A stretch of 64,000 bases of DNA from Candidatus Mycobacterium methanotrophicum (GTDB lineage Bacteria; Actinomycetota; Actinomycetes; Mycobacteriales; Mycobacteriaceae), in NCBI RefSeq assembly GCF_023515995.1, contig NZ_CP097320.1:4464001-4528000 (forward strand), given 5' to 3'. The position numbers and the translations under genes were made by a program. This document shows, one piece after another, positions 34,615 to 43,178 of this stretch. Position 1 is the stretch's first letter; each line of letters begins with the position of its first letter. The notes under the pieces are model-generated. The model searched no databases and was not told where the DNA came from. It saw only the letters and a program-made list of their open reading frames with translations.

Positions 34615-36609
34615 GTGACTGTAGAAGCTATCCGCTCGGGCATCGACCTGAGCAACGTCGACGCTGGCGCCCGCCCCCAAGACGACCTGTTCCGCCACGT
34701 CAATGGCCGCTGGTTGGCCGACCACCCGATCCCGGCCGACCGCGCCGCCGACGGCGCCTTCCGTGCGGTGTTCGACCGGGCCGAGGTCCAGGTGCGGGAC
34801 CTGATCACCGAAGTCAGCGAGAGGACCGGGAATATCTCGGCGCCCGGCGCCGATGAGCAACGCATCGGCGACCTGTATGCCAGCTTCCTCGACGAGGACA
34901 CGGTCGAACGGCGAGGTGTGCAACCGCTACTCGACGAGTTGGCGGCGATTGACGACGCCGCCGATCGCGACGCGCTGGCGGCCGTTGTCGGGGTCCTGCA
35001 GCGCACCGGCGTAGGCGGCGGGGTCGGTGTGTACGTCGACACCGACTCCAAGGACTCCAGCCGCTACCTGGTGCACGTCAGTCAGTCGGGGCTGGGACTG
35101 CCCGACGAGTCCTACTATCGCGACGAGCAGCACTCCGAGTTGCTCGGCGCCTACCCGGAGCACATCGCGCGGATGTTCGCGCTCGTCTACGGCGGCGCGA
35201 TCGGCGACCACGACAAGACGGCGGCACGGATCGTGGCATTGGAGACCAAACTGGCTGCCGCGCATTGGGATGTGGTCAAACGCCGCGACGCCGACCTCAC
35301 CTACAACCTGCGCACCTTCGCCGAACTGCAGGCCGAATCAGCGGGTTTCAATTGGCCTGGCTGGGTGGACGCGCTGGGCGCCACACCGGATACGGTCGCC
35401 GAACTTGTTGTGCGTCAACCAGATTACCTGACCGCTTTTGCCGAACTATGGCACAGCGAGGATTTCGACGACTGGAAGAGCTGGGCACGCTGGCGACTTA
35501 TCCATGCCCGCGCCGGATTGCTCACCGATGCGCTGGTCGCCGAGGACTTCGCGTTCTACGGCCGCAAGCTCACCGGCGCCGAACAGATCCGCGAGCGCTG
35601 GAAGCGGGGCGTTGGGTTGGTGGAGAGCATGCTGGGCGACGCCGTCGGAAAGCTGTACGTCCAGCGCCATTTCCCGCCTGATGCCAAGGCCCGCATCGAC
35701 GCGCTGGTCGCCAACTTGCGCGAGGCCTACCGGGTCAGCATCACCAACCTGGACTGGATGACGCCGCAAACCCGGCAGCGCGCGCTGGCCAAGTTGGACA
35801 AGTTCACCGCCAAAGTCGCCTACCCGAAGAAGTGGCGGGACTACTCGAAGCTGGAGATCGACCGCGACGACCTCTACGGCAACTTCCGCCGCGGCTACAC
35901 GGTCAACTACGACCGGGAGATGGCCAAGCTGGGCGGCCCCGTCGACCGCGACGAGTGGTTCATGACCCCGCAGACCGTCAACGCCTACTACAACCCGGGG
36001 ATGAATGAAATCGTCTTTCCCGCAGGCATTTTACAGCCGCCGTTCTTCGACCCCGACGTCGACGACGCCGCCAACTACGGCGGTGTCGGCGCGGTCATCG
36101 GCCACGAAATCGGGCACGGGTTCGATGACCAGGGCGCCAAATACGACGGCGAGGGCAATTTGGTCGACTGGTGGACCGACGGCGACCGCACCGAGTTCGG
36201 CGCCCGCACCAAGGCGCTGATCGAGCAGTACGACGTCTACACCCCGCGTGGGCTCGATAACGGACATCACGTCAACGGTGCGTTCACGGTCGGTGAGAAC
36301 ATCGGCGATCTGGGCGGTCTTTCCATCGCGTTGCTCGCCTATGAGCTGTCGCTGAACGGGCAAACCCCGCCCGTCATCGGCGGCCTCACCGGCGTGCAGC
36401 GGGTGTTCTTCGGCTGGGCCCAGGTGTGGCGCGCCAAATCCCGTGACGCCGAGGCGATTCGGCGGCTAGCCATCGACCCGCACTCACCGCCGGAGTTCCG
36501 CTGCAACGGCGTGATCCGCAACATCGACACCTTTTACGACGCGTTCGACGTCACCGAAAACGACGAGCTATACCTCGAACCGCAACGCCGCGTGAGGATC
36601 TGGAACTAG
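34615..36609 (+). CDS. zmp1: Zinc metalloprotease Zmp1 (M13/neprilysin family)
   Basis: 664 residues; M. tuberculosis Zmp1 (Rv0198c) has 663. GTG 34615 is used, with GTG 34612 as the immediate alternative; AAGGA lies just upstream. The catalytic HExxH is in VIGHEIGHGFDDQG (His497, Glu498, His501). The third zinc ligand and its Asp partner are in GENIGDLGG (Glu561). NAYYNPGMNEIVFPAGILQP is the S1'/substrate motif of the family, and the protein ends CxxW-like ...RRVRIWN. It lacks a membrane anchor and is exported by an unclear route. In M. tuberculosis it interferes with inflammasome activation and phagosome maturation. It ends at a long hairpin facing the L,D-transpeptidase gene. Confidence 0.96.
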   Translation: MTVEAIRSGIDLSNVDAGARPQDDLFRHVNGRWLADHPIPADRAADGAFRAVFDRAEVQVRDLITEVSERTGNISAPGADEQRIGDLYASFLDEDTVERRGVQPLLDELAAIDDAADRDALAAVVGVLQRTGVGGGVGVYVDTDSKDSSRYLVHVSQSGLGLPDESYYRDEQHSELLGAYPEHIARMFALVYGGAIGDHDKTAARIVALETKLAAAHWDVVKRRDADLTYNLRTFAELQAESAGFNWPGWVDALGATPDTVAELVVRQPDYLTAFAELWHSEDFDDWKSWARWRLIHARAGLLTDALVAEDFAFYGRKLTGAEQIRERWKRGVGLVESMLGDAVGKLYVQRHFPPDAKARIDALVANLREAYRVSITNLDWMTPQTRQRALAKLDKFTAKVAYPKKWRDYSKLEIDRDDLYGNFRRGYTVNYDREMAKLGGPVDRDEWFMTPQTVNAYYNPGMNEIVFPAGILQPPFFDPDVDDAANYGGVGAVIGHEIGHGFDDQGAKYDGEGNLVDWWTDGDRTEFGARTKALIEQYDVYTPRGLDNGHHVNGAFTVGENIGDLGGLSIALLAYELSLNGQTPPVIGGLTGVQRVFFGWAQVWRAKSRDAEAIRRLAIDPHSPPEFRCNGVIRNIDTFYDAFDVTENDELYLEPQRRVRIWN

Positions 36610-36624
36610 GGAGCGTTCTGCGCG

Positions 36625-36705
36625 CGAGCAGTCCCCCGCAAGCGGGAGGTGCCCCCCAGCAGAATCGCACGCGGCAGGCCGCGCATGCGATTCTGCGTCT
36701 GCTCG
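36625..36705. terminator. Long compound hairpin between convergent zmp1 and L,D-transpeptidase genes
   Basis: Nested inverted repeats: outer arms CGAGCAG (36625-36631) and CTGCTCG (36699-36705), and an 11-bp inner stem GCAGAATCGCA (36659-36669) with its complement at 36686-36696. Within the loop is a 5-bp CGCGG/CCGCG stem (36670-36674, 36679-36683). A separate small CCCGC-AA-GCGGG hairpin occupies about 36635-36646. It fills the space where M. tuberculosis carries Rv0193c-Rv0197. Confidence 0.7.
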
Positions 36706-36707
36706 CC

Positions 36708-37676
36708 CTAGAGCTGCCAGTCGTTGGAGCCGTCGTTCTTCGAGTACGTCCCCCCGGTGGAGTTCTTCACGATAATGGGGTCCCCGGCGCCGAAGTTGTC
36801 GAAGAACCACTGGGCGTTGGACGGGCTGATGTTGATGCAGCCGTGGCTGACATCCCGCTTGCCCTGGTCGTCCACCGACCACGGCGCGCTGTGCACGTAG
36901 TCGCCGCTGTTGTCGAACTGCACAGCGTTCTGGACGTCGACCTTGTAGCCCCAGGTCGAGTTGACCGGCACCCCGTACGTCGACGAGTCCATCACCACCT
37001 TGGCCTTCTTGTCGAGCACGTAGTAGGTGCCGTTCGGCGTCTGGTGACCGCCCGCCGCCATCCCCATCGACATCGGGATGGTTTTCACCACGGCGCCGTT
37101 GCGGGTGACGGTCAGCTGATGGGTGGCGTCGTCGGCCGTCGCGATCAGCTGATCGCCGATCATGAAGTCCGAAATAGTCCCCGCGGCGTCGACGTGCACC
37201 GCGGTGTGCGCGGGCCAGAAGGTCAGCGGCCGCCACCGCACCTGGCTCGGAGTCATCCAGTAGAACTTGCCGGACACCGGCGGGGTCGACGAAATGTGGA
37301 TCGCTTGCTCGGCCAACGGCTGGTCGGCGATCGGCCGACCGAAGTTGATGATGATCGGCTCGCCCACCCCGACCGTCGAGCCGCTGACCGGATTGAAGGT
37401 CGGGGGCACGAACGGGGGCTCGCCGACGAACGGTGCAGGGTTTTGCCCGACAACAGGGCCCGCCGGAGCCGCTACCGGGGGTGCCCACGGGTCGCCGGCC
37501 GCGAGCGGGCCGGCGGGGGGCGGCGGTGCCAGCGGGTCGGCAGGCGGCGGCGCGTCTACGCCCGGCGCGGGCGGCGGCGGGGCGGGCTCAGGGTCGGCCA
37601 GCGCCGAGCCACTTGCCAAGGTCAGCGCAGCGGTCACTCCCGCTGCGCTCAGCGCGGCGACGATCCATCGCGGCAT
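36708..37676 (-). CDS. L,D-transpeptidase (YkuD), LdtMt4/Rv0192-like
   Basis: 322 residues from ATG 37676 (GGAGGG upstream). A signal peptide or anchor (ALSAAGVTAALTLASGSALA) is followed by a Pro/Ala-rich spacer to about residue 75. Next comes an Ig-like domain (EPIIINFGRPIADQPLAEQA to about 150) and a YkuD catalytic domain with MGMAAGGHQTPNGTYYVLDK and the active-site block DVSHGCINISPSNAQWFF (Cys280). It makes 3-3 peptidoglycan cross-links in the periplasm. The place next to the Rv0191-like exporter fits Rv0192. The enzyme class is insensitive to most penicillins but inhibited by carbapenems. Confidence 0.9.
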   Translation of the reverse strand: MPRWIVAALSAAGVTAALTLASGSALADPEPAPPPPAPGVDAPPPADPLAPPPPAGPLAAGDPWAPPVAAPAGPVVGQNPAPFVGEPPFVPPTFNPVSGSTVGVGEPIIINFGRPIADQPLAEQAIHISSTPPVSGKFYWMTPSQVRWRPLTFWPAHTAVHVDAAGTISDFMIGDQLIATADDATHQLTVTRNGAVVKTIPMSMGMAAGGHQTPNGTYYVLDKKAKVVMDSSTYGVPVNSTWGYKVDVQNAVQFDNSGDYVHSAPWSVDDQGKRDVSHGCINISPSNAQWFFDNFGAGDPIIVKNSTGGTYSKNDGSNDWQL

Positions 37677-37815
37677 TATCTATCCCTCCAGTCACGTCTC
37701 ACCCAGTATGCCTAGCGGCGAGACCGACTTCAGGTTCGGCAATCGTGATTTATCGCGGACGCTGGCCCGTTTCAGGCCGCTGACCTGCTGTGATGTCGGT
37801 CGGTGAGACGCAACT

Positions 37816-39114
37816 TTACCGGAGGCCACCGGAGGGGACGTCGAACAGGTGGCGTTCGGCGGTCATTCCAGCGGCTCCGGCGCCGATCAGCACCGCCGAT
37901 GCGGCCAACATCGCGAGCAGGCCGTGTTCGTAGAGCAGCCCGCCGGCGAAGGATCCGGCCATGATGCCGATCTGGAACGCGGCCATGTACAGCCCGGACG
38001 CGCCGTCCGGGTCGTCGGCTCCGGCGCGCATCGCCGCGGCTTGCAGCATCGGCGACACCGCATTGGCGGTGGCGCCCCATAACGCGACCGCGGCGATTCC
38101 GATCGCGATGCCCGCCGCGGTGGGCACGCTGTGGAACGTCAGCGCGATGAGCACCAGCAAGGTCAGCCACAGCCCGGCCATGCAGCTGATCACCGCGGCT
38201 CTGGGCCGTTGATCGGATGGTCGGGCCACCAGCGGCATCGCCAGCAGGCCCGCGACGCCGTAGGCGGCCAACAACCAGGCCAGATCGGGCCCCCGCACCC
38301 CGACGACGTCACGGATGATCACCGCGATGAAGGTGTAGGAGATGTAGTGGCCGGTGACCGCGACCAATGTGAGCGAGCTCACGGTCACCAGGCGCCGATT
38401 GCGATGATGCCCGGCGCCCCGGCCGACGCGGGCCAGCTGGTGCTCGGTCAGCGCGAGCAACGGCAGCACAGCCCAGGCCGCCACGGTGACCACGGCGGCC
38501 ACGACCGCCACCGCCGCGACGGCAGCCCGCCAGCTCCACAGCAAGCTGATCGCCGCCGTGGCCGGGCTGCCCACCACCACTGCCAGGCTGATGCCCACGT
38601 AGATCATCGTTGTCGCGCGTCCGGAGTGGCTGGCCGGAACCAGCCGGGTGGCGATCGGCGCGATGACCGACAACATCAGACCGTGCGTGATCGCCGAGAG
38701 CACTCGGCCACCGGCCAGCACGACGAAGTTGGGCGCCACCGCCGAGATGAACTGGGAGGCCGTCAGGCACGCCAACGACATCAGCAGCGCCCGCCGACGC
38801 GGCCAACGGGCGGTCCAACGCACCAGCGGAATCGTGGTCACGGCCGCCACCAGCGCATACCAGGCCAGCAGGGTCCCGACGACGGGCACGCTGACGTGCA
38901 GGCCTCGGGCGATTGCGGGCAGCGCACCCACCGGCAGGATTTCTGCGGTGACGTAGATGAAGGCCGCCGCGGCCAGCACCGCCAACTGCACCGCTATCCG
39001 CGGCGTCCACGGTCCACCCGCACCGGCCGCGCTTTCGTCGATGGCGGCAGGTGGCGGGGGGTCATTCCACCAGCGGCGCGACCGCGCCGCTCCGGTGGTA
39101 CGGGCTGAGCCCAC
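37816..39114 (-). CDS. MFS drug exporter (Rv0191 homologue)
   Basis: About 432 residues, twelve membrane helices. The AraJ/DHA1-type signatures are IYVTAEILPVGALPAIARGL in helix 1 and WTARWPRRRALLMSLACLTA in the loop 2-3 region. SAITHGLMLSVIAPIATRLV and RATTMIYVGISLAVVVGSPA follow. The central loop is basic (GRGAGHHRNRR). Rv0191 has been linked to efflux of chloramphenicol and pyrazinoic acid in M. tuberculosis; the natural substrate is unknown. GTG 39114 is the longest start, and the true one may lie nearer the first helix. It precedes the L,D-transpeptidase gene, 139 bases away on the same strand. Confidence 0.85.
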   Translation of the reverse strand: MGSARTTGAARSRRWWNDPPPPAAIDESAAGAGGPWTPRIAVQLAVLAAAAFIYVTAEILPVGALPAIARGLHVSVPVVGTLLAWYALVAAVTTIPLVRWTARWPRRRALLMSLACLTASQFISAVAPNFVVLAGGRVLSAITHGLMLSVIAPIATRLVPASHSGRATTMIYVGISLAVVVGSPATAAISLLWSWRAAVAAVAVVAAVVTVAAWAVLPLLALTEHQLARVGRGAGHHRNRRLVTVSSLTLVAVTGHYISYTFIAVIIRDVVGVRGPDLAWLLAAYGVAGLLAMPLVARPSDQRPRAAVISCMAGLWLTLLVLIALTFHSVPTAAGIAIGIAAVALWGATANAVSPMLQAAAMRAGADDPDGASGLYMAAFQIGIMAGSFAGGLLYEHGLLAMLAASAVLIGAGAAGMTAERHLFDVPSGGLR

Positions 39115-39154
39115 GGCCCCTACTCAACCACGCAATACCGTTATCGCGTAGACA

Positions 39155-39445
39155 TCAGGACCGGACGAGTCGGGCGATGGCGGCGGAGGCTTCGGCGAGC
39201 TTCTCGTCGGCCTCTCTACCGCCCTCGGCGACTGCGCGGCTGACGCAGTGTCCGAGGTGCTCGTCGAGCAGGTTGAGCGCTACCGACTGCAGTGCGTTGT
39301 TGGCGGCGCTGATCTGGGTGAGGACGTCGATGCAGTACTTGTCGTCTTCGATCATCTTGGCGATGCCGCGCACCTGACCCTCGATGCGCCGCAGCCGTTT
39401 GGCGTAATTGTCCTTCTGCGACGAATATCCGCGTGCGGGTGTCAT
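39155..39445 (-). CDS. ricR: Copper-sensing repressor RicR (CsoR family)
   Basis: 96 residues from ATG 39445 (GGAGAG upstream), exactly the length of M. tuberculosis RicR (Rv0190). The frame stays open to 39643, but the upstream part is unlike the family. All Cu(I) ligands are present in CsoR spacing: Cys38 (DDKYCIDVL), His63 and Cys67 (EHLGHCV). Basic residues in the first helix (YAKRLRRIEGQVRGI) form the DNA-contact face. Cu(I) binding releases RicR from DNA and turns on mymT, lpqS and other genes in M. tuberculosis. A palindromic box lies at 39572-39590, between ricR and divergent ilvD, consistent with self-regulation. Confidence 0.94.
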   Translation of the reverse strand: MTPARGYSSQKDNYAKRLRRIEGQVRGIAKMIEDDKYCIDVLTQISAANNALQSVALNLLDEHLGHCVSRAVAEGGREADEKLAEASAAIARLVRS

Positions 39446-39571
39446 TTGCTCTCCGGCATCTTGGCTAGTCTCTGGGGGCCGTCGCGACGGCGTCGCTGTT
39501 GAGACCAATGTCAATCTCGGATTGAGCCTTCGCCGCGGCGCCCCCGCGATTTGGCTTCTGCCAGCATATCC

Positions 39572-39590
39572 GATACCCCAGCGCGGTATC
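39572..39590. promoter_or_regulatory. Putative RicR operator between ricR and ilvD
   Basis: GATACCCCAGCGCGGTATC, an imperfect palindrome with 6-bp perfect outer arms (GATACC/GGTATC), fits the TACC-N-GGTA pattern bound by RicR. It lies 126 bases upstream of the ricR start and 45 bases upstream of the ilvD start. Autoregulation of ricR is known in M. tuberculosis; an effect on ilvD would be inference. Confidence 0.75.
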
Positions 39591-39634
39591 TCAATGATTT
39601 TGGGCCGACCTGGCCGTTCCCGCATACTTAGACG

Positions 39635-41350
39635 GTGCCCCAAACCAATGATCGGTCGCCCGCTGTCAACATCAAGCCCCGCAGTCGTGAGGTAACCGAC
39701 GGCCTGGAAAAGGCCGCGGCGCGCGGCATGCTGCGGGCGGTGGGCATGGACGACGACGACTTCGCCAAGCCGCAGATCGGCGTCGCGTCGTCGTGGAATG
39801 AGATCACGCCCTGCAATCTGTCATTGGACCGACTGGCCAAGGCCGTGAAAGAGGGCGTGTTCGCCGCTGGCGGCTATCCGCTGGAGTTCGGCACGATTTC
39901 GGTGTCCGACGGTATTTCGATGGGTCATGAGGGCATGCACTTCTCCCTGGTGTCACGGGAGGTGATCGCCGACAGCGTGGAAACCGTCATGCAGGCCGAG
40001 CGACTGGACGGATCGGTGCTTTTGGCCGGATGTGACAAATCGCTGCCCGGCATGCTGATGGCCGCGGCGAGACTGGATCTGGCCTCGGTGTTCCTCTACG
40101 CCGGCACGATCCTTTCCGGGCACGCCAAGTTGTCCGACGGCGCCGAGCGCGAGGTCACGATCATCGACGCGTTCGAGGCGGTCGGCGCGTGCGCGCGCGG
40201 CTTGATCCCGCGCGAAGACGTCGACGCCATCGAGCGCGCGATCTGCCCGGGCGAGGGCGCCTGCGGCGGTATGTACACCGCCAACACCATGGCCAGCGCC
40301 GCTGAGGCGCTGGGCATGTCGCTGCCCGGCAGCGCGGCGCCGCCGGCAACCGATCGTCGCCGCGACGCTTTCGCGCGCCATAGCGGCGAGGCCGTCGTCG
40401 AATTGCTGCGGCGCGGCATCACCGCCCGCGACATCCTCACCAAGGAGGCGTTCGAGAACGCGATCGCGGTGGTGATGGCGTTCGGCGGGTCGACCAACGC
40501 GGTGCTGCACCTGTTGGCCATTGCCTACGAGGCGGGAGTCAAGTTGTCGCTAGAAGACTTCAGCCGTATCGGGTTACGCGTGCCGCACCTTGCCGACGTC
40601 AAACCGTTTGGCCGGCACGTGATGTCCGACGTCGATCGCATCGGCGGTGTGCCGGTGGTGATGAAGGCCCTGCTGGATGCCGACTTGTTGAACGGCGACT
40701 GTTTGACGGTCACCGGCCGCACTGTCGCTGAAAACCTCGCGCACATCGCCCCGCCGGAGCCCGACGGCAAGGTGCTGCGCGCTCTTGACCATCCGATCCA
40801 CCCCACCGGCGGGATCTCCATCCTGCACGGCTCGCTGGCGCCCGAGGGCGCGGTGGTCAAGACCGCGGGCTTCGACTCCGAGGTGTTCGAAGGCGCCGCA
40901 AGGGTTTTCGACGGGGAACGGGCCGCGTTGGATGCGTTGGCCGACGGCACCATCACGCACGGTGACGCGGTGGTGATCCGCTACGAGGGCCCTAAGGGCG
41001 GGCCCGGGATGCGCGAAATGCTCGCGATCACCGGCGCCATCAAAGGCGCCGGCCTGGGTAAGGACGTGCTGCTGCTGACCGACGGCCGGTTCTCCGGCGG
41101 CACCACCGGTTTGTGCGTGGGGCACGTCGCGCCCGAGGCAGTCGACGCTGGTCCGATAGCCTTTCTGCACGACGGCGATCGCATCCGGCTCGACGTAGTC
41201 GAGAGCACCTTGGACGTGTTGGTCGACGCGAGTGAATTCGACGCGCGCCGTGTGGGTTTCACTCCCCCGCCAGCGCGCTATAGCACCGGCGTCCTGGCCA
41301 AGTACGTCAAGCTGGTGGGTTCGGCCGCCACCGGAGCGGTCTGCCGCTAG
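39635..41350 (+). CDS. ilvD: Dihydroxy-acid dehydratase
   Basis: 571 residues (Rv0189c about 575), GTG start at 39635. It converts 2,3-dihydroxy-isovalerate or -methylvalerate to the 2-keto acids in valine, isoleucine and pantothenate synthesis, using an Fe-S cluster. Cluster and substrate motifs are visible: SVSDGISMGHEGMHFSLVSR, LAGCDKSLPGMLMA (Cys ligand) and CPGEGACGGMYTANTMASAA (Cys ligand). MAFGGSTNAVLHLLA and the C-terminal LTDGRFSGGTTGLCVGHVAPEA follow. It is divergent from ricR with a probable RicR box in the shared region. Fe-S dehydratases are classical targets of copper toxicity, which makes the pairing interesting. Confidence 0.96.
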   Translation: MPQTNDRSPAVNIKPRSREVTDGLEKAAARGMLRAVGMDDDDFAKPQIGVASSWNEITPCNLSLDRLAKAVKEGVFAAGGYPLEFGTISVSDGISMGHEGMHFSLVSREVIADSVETVMQAERLDGSVLLAGCDKSLPGMLMAAARLDLASVFLYAGTILSGHAKLSDGAEREVTIIDAFEAVGACARGLIPREDVDAIERAICPGEGACGGMYTANTMASAAEALGMSLPGSAAPPATDRRRDAFARHSGEAVVELLRRGITARDILTKEAFENAIAVVMAFGGSTNAVLHLLAIAYEAGVKLSLEDFSRIGLRVPHLADVKPFGRHVMSDVDRIGGVPVVMKALLDADLLNGDCLTVTGRTVAENLAHIAPPEPDGKVLRALDHPIHPTGGISILHGSLAPEGAVVKTAGFDSEVFEGAARVFDGERAALDALADGTITHGDAVVIRYEGPKGGPGMREMLAITGAIKGAGLGKDVLLLTDGRFSGGTTGLCVGHVAPEAVDAGPIAFLHDGDRIRLDVVESTLDVLVDASEFDARRVGFTPPPARYSTGVLAKYVKLVGSAATGAVCR

Positions 41351-41414
41351 CGACGGGCCGCGACCGCCCGTCCGGCCGGCTTGCGCCGGCCGGCCAGGCA
41401 ATTCGGCCTCCGCG

Positions 41415-41852
41415 TCAGGCGGACGTTGAACTACGAGCGCGCATACCGAAGTACATCGCGTTCAAGCCCAACACAGCCAGCACCGCGCCCGCGATCACAT
41501 TCGACCAGATCATGCCGCCATGCGGCGAGACACCATGAAGAACCCAGGGCGAGATGATGAACCACACGCCGAACACCGGCAGCGCCCAGGTCATGCCGTG
41601 GCTACGGTCCAACGCCATCGCGAACCCAAACACGAGCGCGACGCAGACGAGTCCGACGACGAGGTCGTTGACCGCAAGCGGTCTCGTCCCGTCGAATCCG
41701 ACGATCCACGGCGACACAGCTGCGTAGACCGCAGCCACCAACGTGAAGCCGAAGGTGCCCTGCGCGGTCATCGACTCCGCAACGCGCCCGTAGCGCTCCC
41801 TCAGAGCCAGTATGTCGGGGTGGTGATCGATTGATGAATGGACTGTACTCAT
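41415..41852 (-). CDS. SPW-repeat membrane protein (Rv0188 homologue)
   Basis: 145 residues with four membrane helices arranged as two SPW repeats. Each repeat has the Ser-Pro-Trp signature, AAVYAAVSPWIVGFDGTRPL and FGVWFIISPWVLHGVSPHGG. The N-terminus is soluble and His/Asp-rich (VHSSIDHHPDILALRERYGR). Function unknown. Rv0188 is of near-identical length (143). ATG 41852 is preceded by AGAAAGG. It follows ilvD tail-to-tail with a 64-base gap. Confidence 0.85.
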   Translation of the reverse strand: MSTVHSSIDHHPDILALRERYGRVAESMTAQGTFGFTLVAAVYAAVSPWIVGFDGTRPLAVNDLVVGLVCVALVFGFAMALDRSHGMTWALPVFGVWFIISPWVLHGVSPHGGMIWSNVIAGAVLAVLGLNAMYFGMRARSSTSA

Positions 41853-42245
41853 TTTGTGACCTTTCTGTTATGCAGCAAGCTTTTTGGGCTGACTGCAAAC
41901 CATCCATCTTCCGCAAGATTACGCTTCTCAGTTCTGGGCCAGCAACGAAAATCGGGCGCCGAGACGGCGCAGGAGTTGCTGATGACGCTTGAGTCCGATG
42001 CGCATCCGGAGTATCAGCGACGAATCACCGGCGCTGAAAAGACGGTGGGATCCAAGCTTTTCGGTTTCAACTGGCCGCTGCGGCATCGAATGATTCCCAA
42101 TGCCGCCACTCGGCGGTGGTGCCGCGGCGACGGGACGGCCAAAGCGTTGCCCGCCGCCCCGGCACCGCTGTTCACATCCCTGGCACCGCGGATCAGCGAA
42201 TCGTTTCGGCCCGACAGGCGGTCGAGGATTGGACGCCGTGGGCGC
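41853..42245. other. 393-base region without a supported gene
   Basis: It holds the promoter of the SPW-repeat gene on the left. A plus-strand frame from about 41982 (MTLESDAHPEYQRRITGAEK, then TVGSKLFGFNWPLRHR) has a protein-like composition but resembles no family I know, and after about 50 codons becomes low-complexity. It may be a gene remnant. Confidence 0.35.
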
Positions 42246-42902
42246 CTATTTCACCAACGCCAGCGCGAACCCGTCCCAGTGCTTGGCACCGACCGTCTGG
42301 AGCACTGCGGTATCAAGGTCCGGATGCCGGCCCATGATCTCCAGCGTCTGTCGCGTTGCCCGCACAACCTCGTCGGGGTCCGGTGATACTACCGCGCCTT
42401 CCCGAATGACGTTGTCCACCACGATAACTGAGCCGGGATGAGTCAGCTTGATGGCCCATTGCAGGTAGGCGGCGTTGTTTACCTTGTCTGCGTCGATGAA
42501 CACCAGGTCGAACGGGCCGTCGGTCAGGGTCGGCAACGTCTCCAGTGCGGGACCGACCATCACCTCGACTCGGTCGCCGACACCTGCACGGTCGATGTTC
42601 GCACGCGCGACCTCGGCGTGCGTGGGCTCGTATTCCAGCGTGATCACCCGCCCGTCGGGACCGGCGCCGCGCGCCAGCCAAATTGCGCTGAAGCCACCGA
42701 GTGTGCCGATTTCCAGGATGCGCCGAGCCTTGATCGCACCAGCCAGCAGGCTCAGGAACTTGCCTTGCTGGGTTGACACCGCGATCTGCGGCAGCCCCGC
42801 CGCGTCGCTGGCCTCCCGGGCGGCAGACAACGCAGGGTCATCGCCAACCACGGTGGTATCCAAGTAAGCATCAACATCGGCAGGGCTCGGATTCTGGGTC
42901 AC
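42246..42902 (-). CDS. Class I O-methyltransferase (CCoAOMT-like, Rv0187 homologue)
   Basis: 218 residues (Rv0187 about 220). Family motifs in order: ILEIGTLGGFSAIWLARG (SAM loop, about residues 60-77), VITLEYEPTHAEVARANI, VMVGPALETLP, then FDLVFIDADKVNNAAYLQWA with the divalent-metal Asp residues and SVIVVDNVIREGAV. It is a soluble Mg2+-dependent O-methyltransferase of the catechol/caffeoyl-CoA group; the physiological substrate is unknown. Its start codon is 61 bases from the RicR-type box that serves the divergent mymT gene, so copper could influence it as well. Confidence 0.9.
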   Translation of the reverse strand: MTQNPSPADVDAYLDTTVVGDDPALSAAREASDAAGLPQIAVSTQQGKFLSLLAGAIKARRILEIGTLGGFSAIWLARGAGPDGRVITLEYEPTHAEVARANIDRAGVGDRVEVMVGPALETLPTLTDGPFDLVFIDADKVNNAAYLQWAIKLTHPGSVIVVDNVIREGAVVSPDPDEVVRATRQTLEIMGRHPDLDTAVLQTVGAKHWDGFALALVK

Positions 42903-42962
42903 GCGCTAACGCTATCGCGGGGCCTTCGCCGGTCGCCACTACGTAAAATCCGTGTTATGCCC

Positions 42963-42981
42963 TATACCCCTATGGGGTATA
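42963..42981. promoter_or_regulatory. RicR operator upstream of mymT
   Basis: TATACCCCTATGGGGTATA is a near-perfect 19-bp palindrome (8-bp arms, 3-bp centre), 51 bases upstream of the mymT start. It matches the TACCC-N5-GGGTA RicR consensus of M. tuberculosis closely and better than the box before ricR. Confidence 0.9.
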
Positions 42982-43031
42982 TGCTATCGTCGTCGTGTCC
43001 AGTGAATCCCGGAATCGGTAAGGAGAATGAG

Positions 43032-43175
43032 ATGCCAAACGAGGCCGGAACTCTACTGACCTGCTCCCACGAGGGCTGTGGCTGCCGGGTCCGTATCGAG
43101 GAGGAATGCCACTGCACCGGGGCGGGCCAGCCGTATCGGTGTACCTGCGGTGACGAGATGGTCGCTGTCGGCTAG
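43032..43175 (+). CDS. mymT: Copper metallothionein MymT
   Basis: 47 residues from ATG 43032, with AGGAG six bases upstream. Seven Cys are arranged CxxxxCxC (11, 16, 18), CxC (26, 28) and CxC (37, 39). Core blocks LTCSHEGCGCRVRIE and YRCTCGDE are almost identical to M. tuberculosis MymT (53 residues, frequently missed by gene finders). MymT binds several Cu(I) ions in the cytosol and protects against copper. The strong RicR box at 42963-42981 predicts induction by copper. The open frame upstream to 42957 runs through the operator and is not part of the protein. Confidence 0.95.
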   Translation: MPNEAGTLLTCSHEGCGCRVRIEEECHCTGAGQPYRCTCGDEMVAVG

Positions 43176-43178
43176 GGC

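Noticed and set aside
39446..39643. Upstream extension of ricR
   Set aside because: ATG 39445 with a ribosome site gives the exact family length; the extension crosses the RicR box.
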